Assembly (NCBI GenBank): GCA_964291275.2
Contig: OZ219799.1
Coordinates: 992,001-1,056,000, forward strand
Origin: Bin80 sp964291275
GTDB lineage: Bacteria; Bacteroidota; Rhodothermia; Rhodothermales; Bin80
Reading direction: 5' to 3'
DNA length: 64,000 bases
Below the pieces are notes generated by a model that saw only the letters and a program-made list of their open reading frames with translations, did no database searches and had not been told where the DNA came from. A program made the position numbers and the translations under genes. Numbering within the stretch: the first letter of the stretch is position 1; every line of letters begins with the position of its first letter. This document shows positions 1 to 9,605 of the stretch, in pieces.

Positions 1-2271
1 GTAGGTGCCGATTGATAATGTTCTTTTCAAACGTGTTCTCGTTCGCTTTATACGAATACTTAAGTCCAGTCGATGATAGGCCGGCATGCGTGCACCATTG
101 CGTGAACTCTGTACACTATACAAGTCTAGCCAGTTCGCTCGTCCCCATGGAAATGCCACGAAAATTTCTGGTTCTGCGAAAATATGGCCGACGGGCAGTG
201 TGATGGCCTGACCGGTGCCATAGACCCAGGATGCACTTATATCAAACCATGGTCTAAACTTGTGACTGATGACCAAGGCGGCATCATGACGGCGATCATA
301 CCGATAAGGAAACCATGCTCCATGGTTTATATCGTCGAATTGCCGACGACTCGACGATAGCGTGTAGCCTATCCAGCCGGTAGTGCGGCCGGATTGCTTT
401 TGGAGAAAAATCTCGCCGCCGTAGGCGACACCGCGTCCCGTCACCACTCGGTCTTCCCACGTCCCAAGGGTAGCGTCGAAAAAGTCGGCGCCCTCTTCGT
501 ATTCAATCAGGTTGTGCAATCGCTTGTAGTACCCTTCAATTGAGATCTCAAATTTTCCACCAGAAATTGAATGAACTGCACCACCGGCAACTTGCATGGA
601 CTGCTGAGGCTTGATTCGTGCGGTTGCAGGCACCCACAGGTCTGTGGGTAGAGAGAAGCCACTTGTAGTCGCCAAGAGGTGAATGTACTGCTGCATATAT
701 GCTAAGGAGGCTTTAAAGCTGGTTTTCGAGTCCAGACGGAAAAGCGCTCCAATACGCGGTTCAACCGAGTAATAGGTCTTCTGGTCAATAAGAAAGCTTG
801 AGATGTGCACTCCCGTATTGAGGCGTATCCGCGAAGCCAGGCGCCAATCATCTTCAATGTAGGCTTGGAACTCTCTTCCTTTTGATCGCCTGTTTGGCGT
901 AGTTGAGGAATACTCCTTAACATCATTTACCCGATAGATCTCCTCAAAGGCACCTGTGAGAAAACTGTGCAATTGCCCTCCCAGTCCAAAACGAATATTA
1001 TGACGGGCATTGGGAATAAACTCCGCATCAGCACGCGCATGCAGATCGCGAATGCCGGATTCGTACGAAGCATAATACTGCCTGTGGTTAACGTCGATAT
1101 CATTAACTCTACGTGAGACATAACGGTCTTCGTTGGTTGCAAGCAGAGAATAATTTGTGTAACCGACCAGTACATTCGAGAACAATCTCGGCCCAAATAT
1201 GTGATTCCAGCGGAAGGTGCCCGTTAGATTGCTCCAATTCAGCGCAGTCCGTTCCCAGCTATCATTATCGTTGTAACTATAACGCTCATACAGGCGGTCG
1301 TCTCCCGCGTAGCCACTCAGATATATTCGGTCTTTGGGTGTAAGAATAACATTAGTCTTCACATTGAAGTCGTAGAAATAGTACCCGGCCTCTTGATCAT
1401 CGTTGTTGAGGAAGGGGCGGACAAGTAGGTCAGCATAGGACCGGCGTCCAGCGACAAGGAAGGAAGCACGATCTCGAATGATAGGACCCTCCACGGTTAA
1501 GCGTGAAGCAAGGAGTCCAATGGCCCCTGCTCCTGCAAACCCCTTCATATTCCCTTCCTTCATGGTCAAATCGATCACTGAGGAAAGCCGTCCACCGTAA
1601 CGCGCAGGAAAACCTCCTTTGAGGAGTTGGACATCCTTTATCGCGTCTGGATTAAAGGTGCTCAGAAATCCAAACAGATGACTGGGGTTATAGATCTGTG
1701 TTCCATCAAGCAAATAAAGATTCTGGTCCGGACCACCCCCACGCACATAGAGACCGGTTGAACCTTCCACACCTGACTGAACTCCTGGAAGAAGTTGGAT
1801 AATGCGCAAGACATCTGTTTCTCCCAGGAGTGACGGAAGAACCTCAACGTTTTGTACAGGCAGTGAGATTCCGCTCATTTGTGTTGTCTGGAGTGCTGAC
1901 TCGACGGAAGCGGTAACCTCTACTTCGTCTAGAGCGAGTGTAGCAGGTACGAGCGAAATATCCAGGCGGAGGTTCTCTTGGGGTGAGTATACGATCACCT
2001 GTGGCACGTACGCGACATGATTGACCACCATGCGTACGCTATCACGTTGAAGCATCAGGCTATAGTAGCCGTACTGATTGGTTGTTACTCCTACATCTTG
2101 TGCAGCTACGTACAATGCAGCCCCTACTACCAGTTCACCGGTCTCTGCATCAGTTACAGTACCGCTCACTGTAATATGGCTTTCCTGGGCAACAGCAATG
2201 GGCAAATGCTGTACGGAAATGTATACTGCAGCTGTACATAAGAGTGTTAGACGAGGAAGGAGTTTTTGCAT
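1..2271 (-). CDS. TonB-dependent receptor, 3' end beyond the left edge
   Basis: The reading frame is open from the ATG at 2271 to base 1 (757 codons), and the stop lies outside the window. A signal peptide (start MQKLLPRLTLL, about 28 residues, ending near AVAQ) is followed by a carboxypeptidase-regulatory-like beta-sandwich at about residues 30-105. A plug domain follows, with YVRGGGPDQNLYLLDG and the ARYGG segment, then a long beta-barrel. The last visible residues (LSIRIKRTRTRL... SIGTY) look like the final strands of such barrels, so little is missing. The family takes up bulky ligands across the outer membrane using TonB energy. The start lies 9 bases after the sulfatase stop, so it is probably the last gene of the operon. 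No SusD partner is visible, so it is not a classical SusCD pair. The substrate is unknown; a sulfated compound fits the context. Confidence 0.9.
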   Translation of the reverse strand, partial: MQKLLPRLTLLCTAAVYISVQHLPIAVAQESHITVSGTVTDAETGELVVGAALYVAAQDVGVTTNQYGYYSLMLQRDSVRMVVNHVAYVPQVIVYSPQENLRLDISLVPATLALDEVEVTASVESALQTTQMSGISLPVQNVEVLPSLLGETDVLRIIQLLPGVQSGVEGSTGLYVRGGGPDQNLYLLDGTQIYNPSHLFGFLSTFNPDAIKDVQLLKGGFPARYGGRLSSVIDLTMKEGNMKGFAGAGAIGLLASRLTVEGPIIRDRASFLVAGRRSYADLLVRPFLNNDDQEAGYYFYDFNVKTNVILTPKDRIYLSGYAGDDRLYERYSYNDNDSWERTALNWSNLTGTFRWNHIFGPRLFSNVLVGYTNYSLLATNEDRYVSRRVNDIDVNHRQYYASYESGIRDLHARADAEFIPNARHNIRFGLGGQLHSFLTGAFEEIYRVNDVKEYSSTTPNRRSKGREFQAYIEDDWRLASRIRLNTGVHISSFLIDQKTYYSVEPRIGALFRLDSKTSFKASLAYMQQYIHLLATTSGFSLPTDLWVPATARIKPQQSMQVAGGAVHSISGGKFEISIEGYYKRLHNLIEYEEGADFFDATLGTWEDRVVTGRGVAYGGEIFLQKQSGRTTGWIGYTLSSSRRQFDDINHGAWFPYRYDRRHDAALVISHKFRPWFDISASWVYGTGQAITLPVGHIFAEPEIFVAFPWGRANWLDLYSVQSSRNGARMPAYHRLDLSIRIKRTRTRLKRTLSIGTY

Positions 2272-2280
2272 ACAGCAGGG

Positions 2281-4044
2281 CTATTCGCCGGAAGAGATGC
2301 GGAATGTGGCTTCGCTCACGGTGCTTTCTTGGTACCCATACCTGATTGCTTTTGCACGAAGTGTGGTGGTTTTATCAATCCTAAGTGGAGTAGAAAAAAG
2401 CAACCAATCTCCTTCCGTACCTGTTTCGTCGACAATCGCGTATGCGATTGAGGCGCCTTGCGTTCCGCTGTACATCGTTATGTCGACGGGATCGTCAAAA
2501 ATTCCCCCGCTTTGTGTGTGATCCAGACTGCCAGTCTGGATCGCCGTGCGTGGGGTAGCTTGCGGCAGCATGATTGGTGCACCCGTAATTGGTTGTTCTC
2601 CGTTTGGCCACATTGATTCAACCATATCCAGTTCAGACCTGAAACCCCAGTCTCCACTCGTAGCAATCCAACTATCCAGTGCTTGTTGCATGCGTAAGAG
2701 CTCCTCCTTGTGCGTTGGATTGTACGCAAGATTGCGAAGTTCATATGGATCCTCAGTCGTGTCATAAAGCTCGTGAACCGGGCGGCGTGTACGCATCCAA
2801 AGCCTTTGGGGGTCGGTTAGCGCCCCCTCTGCATGCAGTCTGAAGAGCTCTTGCATAGTAGGCATTACGTTCGCGTAGGCCATCCAGAGCGCGTATGGTT
2901 TTTCCGTCCGGTAGTTGCGGATATATTTGTATCTCGTATCCCGAACAGCTCTTACCAGGTCGTACTGCTCATCGAAGCGATCCCTTGCCGCGTACACGTA
3001 TTCGTGTGAAGGCTTATTACCGGCGAATTCCCCCAAAATGGCCCGTCCCTGCATGTGGGCCAGCGGCTCAATCCCTGCCAGTGAAAGTACAGTAGGAGCG
3101 AGATCCAGAAAGCTCACAAGCTCCTCATTAACACCAGGTGTCTGTCCAGGTGTATGTATGATCATCGGAACATGCAGGCCGGAATCGTACAGCCACCGTT
3201 TATGACGCGGTAATCCATCACCGTGATCGCTCCAGAAAAAGACGATTGTATTGTCCAGTAGGCCATCCTCCTCCAATTGGTCAAGAATCATGCCAGCCTG
3301 AGCATCCATAGTCGTGATATTGTCGTATTGCTGTGCAATATCGCGTCGCACGACGGGCGTGTCTGGGTAATAGGGCGGCACGATGACCGTTTCAGGATCG
3401 GTTGAGAGGGGTGCAGGCGGAGGCGGTGCAGCAGCAGCAGGCAGTCCCATGGCTTCAAAGGCTGCTGCAGGATCCGGCCAGATACGACTCTCGTGCGTTA
3501 TCGTAAAATTGAACACCGAAAAGAAAGGTTGATCGGGATCCCGGCGGTTACGCCAGTGGGCCTCAGAGCTGGATTCATCCCAAGCTGTGGTTGGGGTTTC
3601 GAACTGATAGTCCTCCTTCACATTATTGGTAGTGTAGTAGCCGGCTGCACGCAGGTATTCCGTAAAGGTTTTTACATAATGAGGAGGGACCACGCTGTAC
3701 GGTGTGGGTTCGGGCGCAAAAGGGGCTCCAGAGAGGGTCCGCATATGATGCGCCCCAAGACTGACCTGGTGTATGCCGGTGATAATGGCTGCACGGCTAG
3801 GAGAGCAGACCCCCGCGGTGGTAAATACATGTGTGTAGCGTGTGCTACGGCTGGCAAGTGAGTCCAAGTGAGGGGTTCGGGCAACGGTATCCCCATAGGC
3901 CCCGAGCCTTGGTCCCATATCTTCCGCCGATATCCAGACGATATTTGGACGTTCTAGAAGAACCGGTTCCTCAACTGTGAGTTCTGGACCGGCACATGCG
4001 CACAATAGAAAAGGAAGGGGCCAAAGGCGTACACGTAAGCTCAT
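2281..4044 (-). CDS. Lipoprotein sulfatase (S1 family) with C-terminal chitobiase-like domain
   Basis: 587 residues. The N-terminus has a lipoprotein signal (LLCACAG), so the protein is probably membrane-anchored. The sulfatase core starts at RPNIVWISAEDMG, with the metal-binding acidic residues, and carries the formylglycine motif C80-S-P-S-R. This is the Cys-type motif that needs FGE or anSME maturation. The metal-site segment WSDHGDGLPRHKRW is present. After about residue 490 a small beta domain (near PVDITMYSG to STVSEATFRI) resembles the chitobiase/beta-hexosaminidase C-terminal (Fn3-associated) domain. It is often found behind glycan-active enzymes in this group. The start overlaps the stop of the upstream cytochrome/LRR gene (ATGA), indicating coupled translation. 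Sulfate-ester hydrolysis is secure from the motif; the substrate is not predictable. Confidence 0.92.
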   Translation of the reverse strand: MSLRVRLWPLPFLLCACAGPELTVEEPVLLERPNIVWISAEDMGPRLGAYGDTVARTPHLDSLASRSTRYTHVFTTAGVCSPSRAAIITGIHQVSLGAHHMRTLSGAPFAPEPTPYSVVPPHYVKTFTEYLRAAGYYTTNNVKEDYQFETPTTAWDESSSEAHWRNRRDPDQPFFSVFNFTITHESRIWPDPAAAFEAMGLPAAAAPPPPAPLSTDPETVIVPPYYPDTPVVRRDIAQQYDNITTMDAQAGMILDQLEEDGLLDNTIVFFWSDHGDGLPRHKRWLYDSGLHVPMIIHTPGQTPGVNEELVSFLDLAPTVLSLAGIEPLAHMQGRAILGEFAGNKPSHEYVYAARDRFDEQYDLVRAVRDTRYKYIRNYRTEKPYALWMAYANVMPTMQELFRLHAEGALTDPQRLWMRTRRPVHELYDTTEDPYELRNLAYNPTHKEELLRMQQALDSWIATSGDWGFRSELDMVESMWPNGEQPITGAPIMLPQATPRTAIQTGSLDHTQSGGIFDDPVDITMYSGTQGASIAYAIVDETGTEGDWLLFSTPLRIDKTTTLRAKAIRYGYQESTVSEATFRISSGE

Positions 4045-5552
4045 ATGTCAGTACTGTCGGGTTCGATTGGGTTCAGGCTTAGACCGGTATTGATGTATAG
4101 TTCAGGCACGGCAGATTGCAAACGCTCTACCCCTGCCTCGGTGGTATTTGTTTGCCACAGATAGAGTGACTTCAGCTCGGGTAATTGTTCAAGATGGATC
4201 AGTCCCGAGTCGGACACTGCTGTACCATATAGGTTTAGGTACTCCAGATACTCTAAGTCACTCAGATGCGCCAATCCGTCATCTGTAACCGAAGTTTGCT
4301 GTAGATGTAGGCGCGTCACATGCGGCAGATCTGCGATCGCCGCTACCAGATCATCTCCGGCCTGGGAGCGTCCGAGGTCAAGCCATGCGATGTTGGGGGC
4401 GAGGCGTGATAGAGCTCCGCGCAACTCACTCGTGCCTGTGCATGCTTCCAAGTCCATGCAGCGCACCTGCAGGTAGGGTTCATTTTCAGCCAAGGGGGTT
4501 ACTGACAATCCCAGGTTAGCGAGCGCAACTACGTCCATAGAGTCCGGCAGACCGGTATCCAGTGCAAAGATTCCGGTTCGGATTTCATCCAGTCCCATAC
4601 CGTCCACAATAGTTTGAACAACGGGTGACCATTCAGCGTCGGGGAGAAGCTCCTCAAAAGAGGCTCCTGAGTCAATCCACCATCTCAGTAGCTCGGCTTC
4701 CGCCACTGACAGCTGTGGGCTCTCGACAGGTGGCATATGATCGTCCGAACTGAGCGGTAGCCACACGCGGTGAATAAGCTCACTCTCATGTGCGCGACCA
4801 GCGATAATGGGTGGTCCATCATCTCCGCCCTCACTGATAAATTCGGGGGTATCCAAACGCAGCCCACCCCGTTGGGCATCAGCACCATGACACGAGGCAC
4901 ACCTGGATTCGAGAATGGGGGCAATCAGCGCTGTATACGTAGTGGTTTCAGCAGGATTATCCAACTGGAGGCGTCCGATATCGGCTTTTTTGGATAGTCC
5001 CGCAATCTGGCGCAAGCCATCAGGCATATAGCGGGATAAGTAATCCGGGCCATGTGTCAGTGTACTACCCAGATGTCCGGCAAGTGCAACTACCAACAGC
5101 AGTAGGCCTAACGATATACCGTACACACGACGTTCCCAGTGCTTAAGCCAGCGTTCAGAGAGGCCTGGCCAAGCTTTGTACAGGTAGGCTAGCGAAGCAA
5201 ACAGGACAACAAGAATGCCCATGCGCTTATGCCAAGCCAGTTGACTGGCGGCATAGCCGCCGCCCTGGGCCAGGTACAGGCCGACAATGACGGCCAGGAT
5301 AGAGCTCCAGACGCCAATATACAGGAGTGCCAGAATCCCTGTATCATACCGTCCCCGCCAGGCAGACCTGCGTGAAAGACACTCAAGCAGGGTAGCGACC
5401 ACTAGGATCCCAATCGGTAGATGCACAACGACCGGGTGGAATCGTCCCAGGAACAGGCTAAAGTCACTTGGTCGGCCAGAACCCGGTACCATTACCAGCA
5501 TTACCACCAGAAAGGCGAGGCCTGCACACAACCAAAACACGGATTGCTTCAT
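4041..5552 (-). CDS. DUF2231 membrane domain - cytochrome c (PSCyt1) - leucine-rich-repeat fusion
   Basis: 503 residues in three parts. Residues 1-165 hold about five hydrophobic segments with the DUF2231 pattern FHPVVVHLPIG (H39, H44), further His at 108 and 160, and GHLG...THG. Residues about 205-300 form a planctomycete-type cytochrome c domain with one heme motif, C218-A-S-C-H222, and an HMPP methionine that could be an axial ligand. Residues about 385-495 carry at least four leucine-rich repeats (LTRLHLQQTSVTDDGLAHL-like units). The fusion suggests an inner-membrane redox protein with a periplasmic heme and a protein-binding face. It sits 21 bases after DUF1501-a and overlaps the sulfatase start. 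Heme attachment is inferred from CxxCH only; electron partners are unknown. Confidence 0.85.
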   Translation of the reverse strand: MKQSVFWLCAGLAFLVVMLVMVPGSGRPSDFSLFLGRFHPVVVHLPIGILVVATLLECLSRRSAWRGRYDTGILALLYIGVWSSILAVIVGLYLAQGGGYAASQLAWHKRMGILVVLFASLAYLYKAWPGLSERWLKHWERRVYGISLGLLLLVVALAGHLGSTLTHGPDYLSRYMPDGLRQIAGLSKKADIGRLQLDNPAETTTYTALIAPILESRCASCHGADAQRGGLRLDTPEFISEGGDDGPPIIAGRAHESELIHRVWLPLSSDDHMPPVESPQLSVAEAELLRWWIDSGASFEELLPDAEWSPVVQTIVDGMGLDEIRTGIFALDTGLPDSMDVVALANLGLSVTPLAENEPYLQVRCMDLEACTGTSELRGALSRLAPNIAWLDLGRSQAGDDLVAAIADLPHVTRLHLQQTSVTDDGLAHLSDLEYLEYLNLYGTAVSDSGLIHLEQLPELKSLYLWQTNTTEAGVERLQSAVPELYINTGLSLNPIEPDSTDI

Positions 5553-5573
5553 AGCGTCAACAGAAAGAGGGTT

Positions 5574-7037
5574 TTAGGCCAAGACTTGGTGCACAACATG
5601 TCCGTGCACATCGGTTAAGCGAAAATCTCGGCCTTGGAAGGGATAAGTTAGTCGCAGGTGATCAAACCCAAGCAGGTGCAGGATCGTGGCTTGCAGGTCG
5701 TGGACATGTACCTGACCGCTCACGGCGCTATATCCGATTTCGTCTGTTTCACCATGTGTGATGCCGCCCTTAACTCCGCCACCGGCCATCCACATTGTAT
5801 AAGCGTCGCTGTGATGATCCCGGCCGACAAAGGGATTGTCTGTACCCGAGCGGTTTTCCAGCATTGGCGTTCGCCCAAATTCTCCGCCCCAGATCACCAG
5901 GGTTTCTTCAAGCAGACCGCGCTGTTCCAGATCTTCCAAGAGTGCAGTAACCGGGCGATCAGTTTCGCGGCAGCGCTCTAGGAAGCCCCCGTTCAGGGCC
6001 TCACTTTCTCCTGCACCGTGCGAGTCCCAACCCCAGTGAAACAACTGAACGAAGCGAACGCCCCGTTCCACCAGCCTTCGTGCGAGAAGGCAGTTATTAG
6101 TGAATGCCGTTTCGCCGGGAGCAGTGCCGTAAAGCTCATGTATGTAGGCAGGCTCACGGCTGATATCCATGGCTTCCGGTACAGAGGTCTGCATGCGGAA
6201 AGCCATTTCATACTGCGCAATGCGTGTGAGAATTTCGGGATCACCAATTTCCTCGTACTGTTGCTGATTGATCGTATTAATGGCATCAATGGATTTACGC
6301 CGCAGGTTACGCGGCACACCCTCCGGGTCGCCCAAAAACAAGACCGGATCCCCTTTGGTTCTGCACTGCACACCTTGGTATACTGTGGGCAGAAAGCCGC
6401 TTCCATATACGCTGGCTCCCGCGTCCGGTGCAGCTCCGCCGGAAAGCAGCACGACAAATGCAGGCAGGTTCGCGTTCTCAGTACCAAGCCCATAAGTCAC
6501 CCAGGATCCCATACTTGGGCGGCCAAGCCGGGGGCTCCCCGAATGGACTAATAGTTGTGCTGGAGCATGGTTGAATTCATCAGTGCGCATGGCCTTGAGG
6601 AAGGCAATCTTATCAGCGACACGCCCCAAGTGCGGCAAGTGATCTGATATCCATGCTCCTGATTCTCCGTGCTGACGGAAAGTGGCCTGTGGTCCCAACA
6701 TTTTTGGTACGCCCCTGATGAACGCAAAGCGCTTGCCTTCCAGGAGCGATTCGGGACAGTCCTGGCCATGTAGCCGCGCGAGTGTGGGCTTGTAGTCAAA
6801 CAATTCCAATGGAGAGGGACCGCCGGCCATATGCAAAAAGATCACACGTTTAGCACTTGGTGCAAAATGTGGTTTGCGCGGTGCCAACGGATCGGGAGAG
6901 CTGGTCGGGTCAGCTGCTCCGACTGCACCAAGTGAGGCAAAAGCCATAGCTCCGAGTCCGGCACCCGCGGACTTCAGGAAATGGCGACGCGTAACGTGCC
7001 CCAGATATGCGCGTTGGGCTTCTTTAGCAAGACTCAT
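5574..7037 (-). CDS. DUF1501 protein, Tat-exported (copy a)
   Basis: 487 residues. A twin-arginine signal (RRHFLKSAGAGLGAMAF) begins at about residue 17, so export in the folded state is expected. The body matches DUF1501: FLHMAGGPSPLELFDYKP near the N-terminus, WISDHLPHL, a FVQLFHWGWDSHG segment, LVIWGGEFGRTP, GRDHHSDAYTMWMAGGG, and the closing HVHDLQATILHLLG. DUF1501 is, as I recall, grouped with the alkaline-phosphatase/sulfatase superfamily, and the conserved Asp/His residues would suit a metal site, but no activity is established. It lies 99 bases downstream of PSD1-a, the loosest junction in this operon, and 21 bases upstream of the DUF2231/cytochrome gene. Confidence 0.88.
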   Translation of the reverse strand: MSLAKEAQRAYLGHVTRRHFLKSAGAGLGAMAFASLGAVGAADPTSSPDPLAPRKPHFAPSAKRVIFLHMAGGPSPLELFDYKPTLARLHGQDCPESLLEGKRFAFIRGVPKMLGPQATFRQHGESGAWISDHLPHLGRVADKIAFLKAMRTDEFNHAPAQLLVHSGSPRLGRPSMGSWVTYGLGTENANLPAFVVLLSGGAAPDAGASVYGSGFLPTVYQGVQCRTKGDPVLFLGDPEGVPRNLRRKSIDAINTINQQQYEEIGDPEILTRIAQYEMAFRMQTSVPEAMDISREPAYIHELYGTAPGETAFTNNCLLARRLVERGVRFVQLFHWGWDSHGAGESEALNGGFLERCRETDRPVTALLEDLEQRGLLEETLVIWGGEFGRTPMLENRSGTDNPFVGRDHHSDAYTMWMAGGGVKGGITHGETDEIGYSAVSGQVHVHDLQATILHLLGFDHLRLTYPFQGRDFRLTDVHGHVVHQVLA

Positions 7038-7136
7038 GTTGAATCGAAGAACGTTCCAGCCGTAACCATAAGCAATTGAATTTAGGGCGAATACTGCATT
7101 GTGTCCATTAGCATTTACCAGAGATGCCGCACTGCA

Positions 7137-9605
7137 TTACTCTTTCATTATGAACTGATCGAGATTAAGGATCGCATTAGCGACTACGGTTAAGCCCGCC
7201 AATTCAGCAGATCCCTGGTCTCCGGTTAATGTAGTGACATCGTCATCGTGTTTCGTATAGTGGGTCATGGCATCGTAATATAGGGACCCGAGTGTGTCGA
7301 GAACCTTCTCGTCTGGTGCTACCCCTATGGCGTACGTATATCCCGATTTCAGAGGATTTTCGGAATCAAGCATGCGTTGGGCCAATGCTTGTGCTGCCTC
7401 AACAAATACAGGATCATTCAGCGAAACCAATGCCTGCAGGGGCGTGTTGGTTCTTATCCTTCGAGATACGCAGAACTCACGGCTGGGGCTGTCAAATGTC
7501 GCCATAGACGGGTACGGTACAGTGCGCCGCCAGTACGTATAAATTCCGCGCCTGTACTGATCATCCCCTTGACTGGTTTGCCACCGGCGGGCGTCGTAAG
7601 GGTTATTCCAGAGCCCTTCTGGTTGAGGTGGCATTACGCTTGGACCGTACATTGCAGGACTTAGCAGCCCACTCACATAGAGTGCTTGGTCCCGAATCTG
7701 CTCTGCACTCAGACGGAAACGGGCGCCCCGTGCCAGTAGTCGGTTGCGAGGATCTCTGGCTTCCAGTTCATCGGTCACGCGTGAGGACTGCCTATACGTC
7801 GAAGAAACCACCATAGAACGCAGGAATGATTTGACTCTCCAGGAGTGATCCTCCATTAAGCTGACGGCCAAGTAGTCCAGGAGGTCTGGATGGGAGCGCT
7901 CAAGCCCCTGAGTCCCAAAATCTTCCAGCGATTCGATGAGGCCAATCCCAAAGAGCTGTTCCCAGAATCGATTAACCGTTACCCGTGCAGTGAGCGGATT
8001 TTCACGGCTAACCAGCCATTGCGCCATTCCCAGACGGTTGCGCGGTGCATCCTCCGGCATGGGAGGTAATGCATTGGGTGTGTTGGGTTCAACCAGTTCA
8101 CCTTTCAGTAGGAAGCTCCCTCGCTCAAACACATGCGTACGTCGCTGGAAGGGGAGCTCCTGCATGATGGGTGTATGGACTGCGTTTAATGTCTGGACCG
8201 CCTGCTCCTTTTCTGCTTTTTCAGAACGCAGACGCTCAAGTTGAGGATCATCACTGACACTGGCGTAAATATGGTCCAGAGTCCGTTGTTGACCATCCCC
8301 CCGCTGTTCTTCCGGAGTGGCCACAACCCGCTTGACTTCGTTTTGAAGCATAAGTCGGACGCGGCCAATGATTTCAGGTTGGTCCAGAGTGGTTTCCCAT
8401 GCACGTCGCTCTTCAGCCAGAGCATTGGAGCGCACGCGGGCAATGATGTCCTCTTCCAGTTGTGCAATATCCTCTATGAGCTTATTTCCTTCATCGGCAA
8501 CCTCTTCCTCGAACAACGGGAGGGTTGGGTACTCGCTGTCTAGATCCCGATCGGCGGTGCTGTTGAAGAAGGCAAAGAATTCGTAGTACTCCTCGTGGGT
8601 GAATGGGTCATATGGGTGGCCGTGGCACTGAACGCAGGCGAATGAGGTCCCCTGCCATACCTCCCAAGTCGTATTCACGCGATCAATGACTGCTGCGACA
8701 CGAAATTCCTCATCGTCAGTCCCTCCTTCCGTATTGGTCATGGTGTTGCGGTTAAAAGCTGTAGCTATACGCTGGCTTTCAGTTGCATTCGGCAGAAGAT
8801 CCCCTGCTAACTGTTCAATCGTGAACTGATCGAATGGCAGATCATCGTTGAAGGCCTGGATGACCCAATCCCGATAACGCCAAATAGTCCGGCCTATATC
8901 TTTCTCATATCCCTTGGAGTCAGCATATCTAGCAAGATCCAGCCACATGGCTGCCCAGCGTTCGCCGTATGTGGGGGAGGCCAGCAGAGAGTCTACGTAG
9001 GTCTCGTAGGATCCTCCGTCTACACAGATTTGTCTCACGTCTTCCGGTTTGGGGGGCAGGCCAACCAGATCCAGTGTGACTCTCCGGACGAGCACTGGGC
9101 ATTCTGCTTCGGGGGAGGGTGACAGCCCTTCTTCATCCAGACGTGAGAGTATAAAGTAATCTAGTGGCTCACTCGGCCATGCGGGATCAGATACGCCCGG
9201 TAATGCGGGTCGCTCGGGGGTAACGTAAGCCCAGTGATCCTCCCATTGTGCGCCTTCCGCAATCCAGGTGTGCAGGGTTTGGATTTGCTCAGGTGTGAGT
9301 GGGTCATCATCCTGAGGCATCCGGTGTTTCGGGTCCGTATGTGAAACGCGTCGCAGCAGTTCGCTTTCGGCGGGCTTAAGAGGTACGACTGCACGTTCGC
9401 CCGATTCTGCTGCGGCAAGTGCTTCGTGCCGGAAGAGCAAGCTTAGATCCCCTTGGCGGCGGATGCCCCCATGGCAATTCGCGCACCGCTCATTCAATAT
9501 GGGGCGAACCTGCTCATTAAAACTAACCTCCGGAGCACGGCTACAGCCGACGAACATTAACATGGCAGATGCAATCACAATGTACCCGGTAATGAAGCGG
9601 TTCAT
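7137..9605 (-). CDS. PSD1-type cytochrome lipoprotein (PSCyt1-DUF1549-DUF1553), copy a
   Basis: 822 residues, the shortest of three paralogues. A lipoprotein signal ends at MFVGC21. A PSCyt1 domain carries heme motif C41-A-N-C-H45 and the HRMPQ methionine. DUF1549 follows (LDYFILSRLDEEGL, VTLDLVGLPP, MWLDLARYADSKGY) and contains a second CxxCH, C324-V-Q-C-H328, in the usual context before HPYDP. DUF1553 occupies the C-terminal third (NRLGMAQWLVS, LTARVTVNRFWEQLFG, LEDFGTQG, NTPLQALVSLNDP). Unlike copies b and c it has no concanavalin/LamG insert between the two halves. The start overlaps the stop of DUF1501-b (ATGA). The family is abundant in Planctomycetes and has been linked to polysaccharide use, but no reaction is proven. 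Confidence 0.9.
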   Translation of the reverse strand: MNRFITGYIVIASAMLMFVGCSRAPEVSFNEQVRPILNERCANCHGGIRRQGDLSLLFRHEALAAAESGERAVVPLKPAESELLRRVSHTDPKHRMPQDDDPLTPEQIQTLHTWIAEGAQWEDHWAYVTPERPALPGVSDPAWPSEPLDYFILSRLDEEGLSPSPEAECPVLVRRVTLDLVGLPPKPEDVRQICVDGGSYETYVDSLLASPTYGERWAAMWLDLARYADSKGYEKDIGRTIWRYRDWVIQAFNDDLPFDQFTIEQLAGDLLPNATESQRIATAFNRNTMTNTEGGTDDEEFRVAAVIDRVNTTWEVWQGTSFACVQCHGHPYDPFTHEEYYEFFAFFNSTADRDLDSEYPTLPLFEEEVADEGNKLIEDIAQLEEDIIARVRSNALAEERRAWETTLDQPEIIGRVRLMLQNEVKRVVATPEEQRGDGQQRTLDHIYASVSDDPQLERLRSEKAEKEQAVQTLNAVHTPIMQELPFQRRTHVFERGSFLLKGELVEPNTPNALPPMPEDAPRNRLGMAQWLVSRENPLTARVTVNRFWEQLFGIGLIESLEDFGTQGLERSHPDLLDYLAVSLMEDHSWRVKSFLRSMVVSSTYRQSSRVTDELEARDPRNRLLARGARFRLSAEQIRDQALYVSGLLSPAMYGPSVMPPQPEGLWNNPYDARRWQTSQGDDQYRRGIYTYWRRTVPYPSMATFDSPSREFCVSRRIRTNTPLQALVSLNDPVFVEAAQALAQRMLDSENPLKSGYTYAIGVAPDEKVLDTLGSLYYDAMTHYTKHDDDVTTLTGDQGSAELAGLTVVANAILNLDQFIMKE

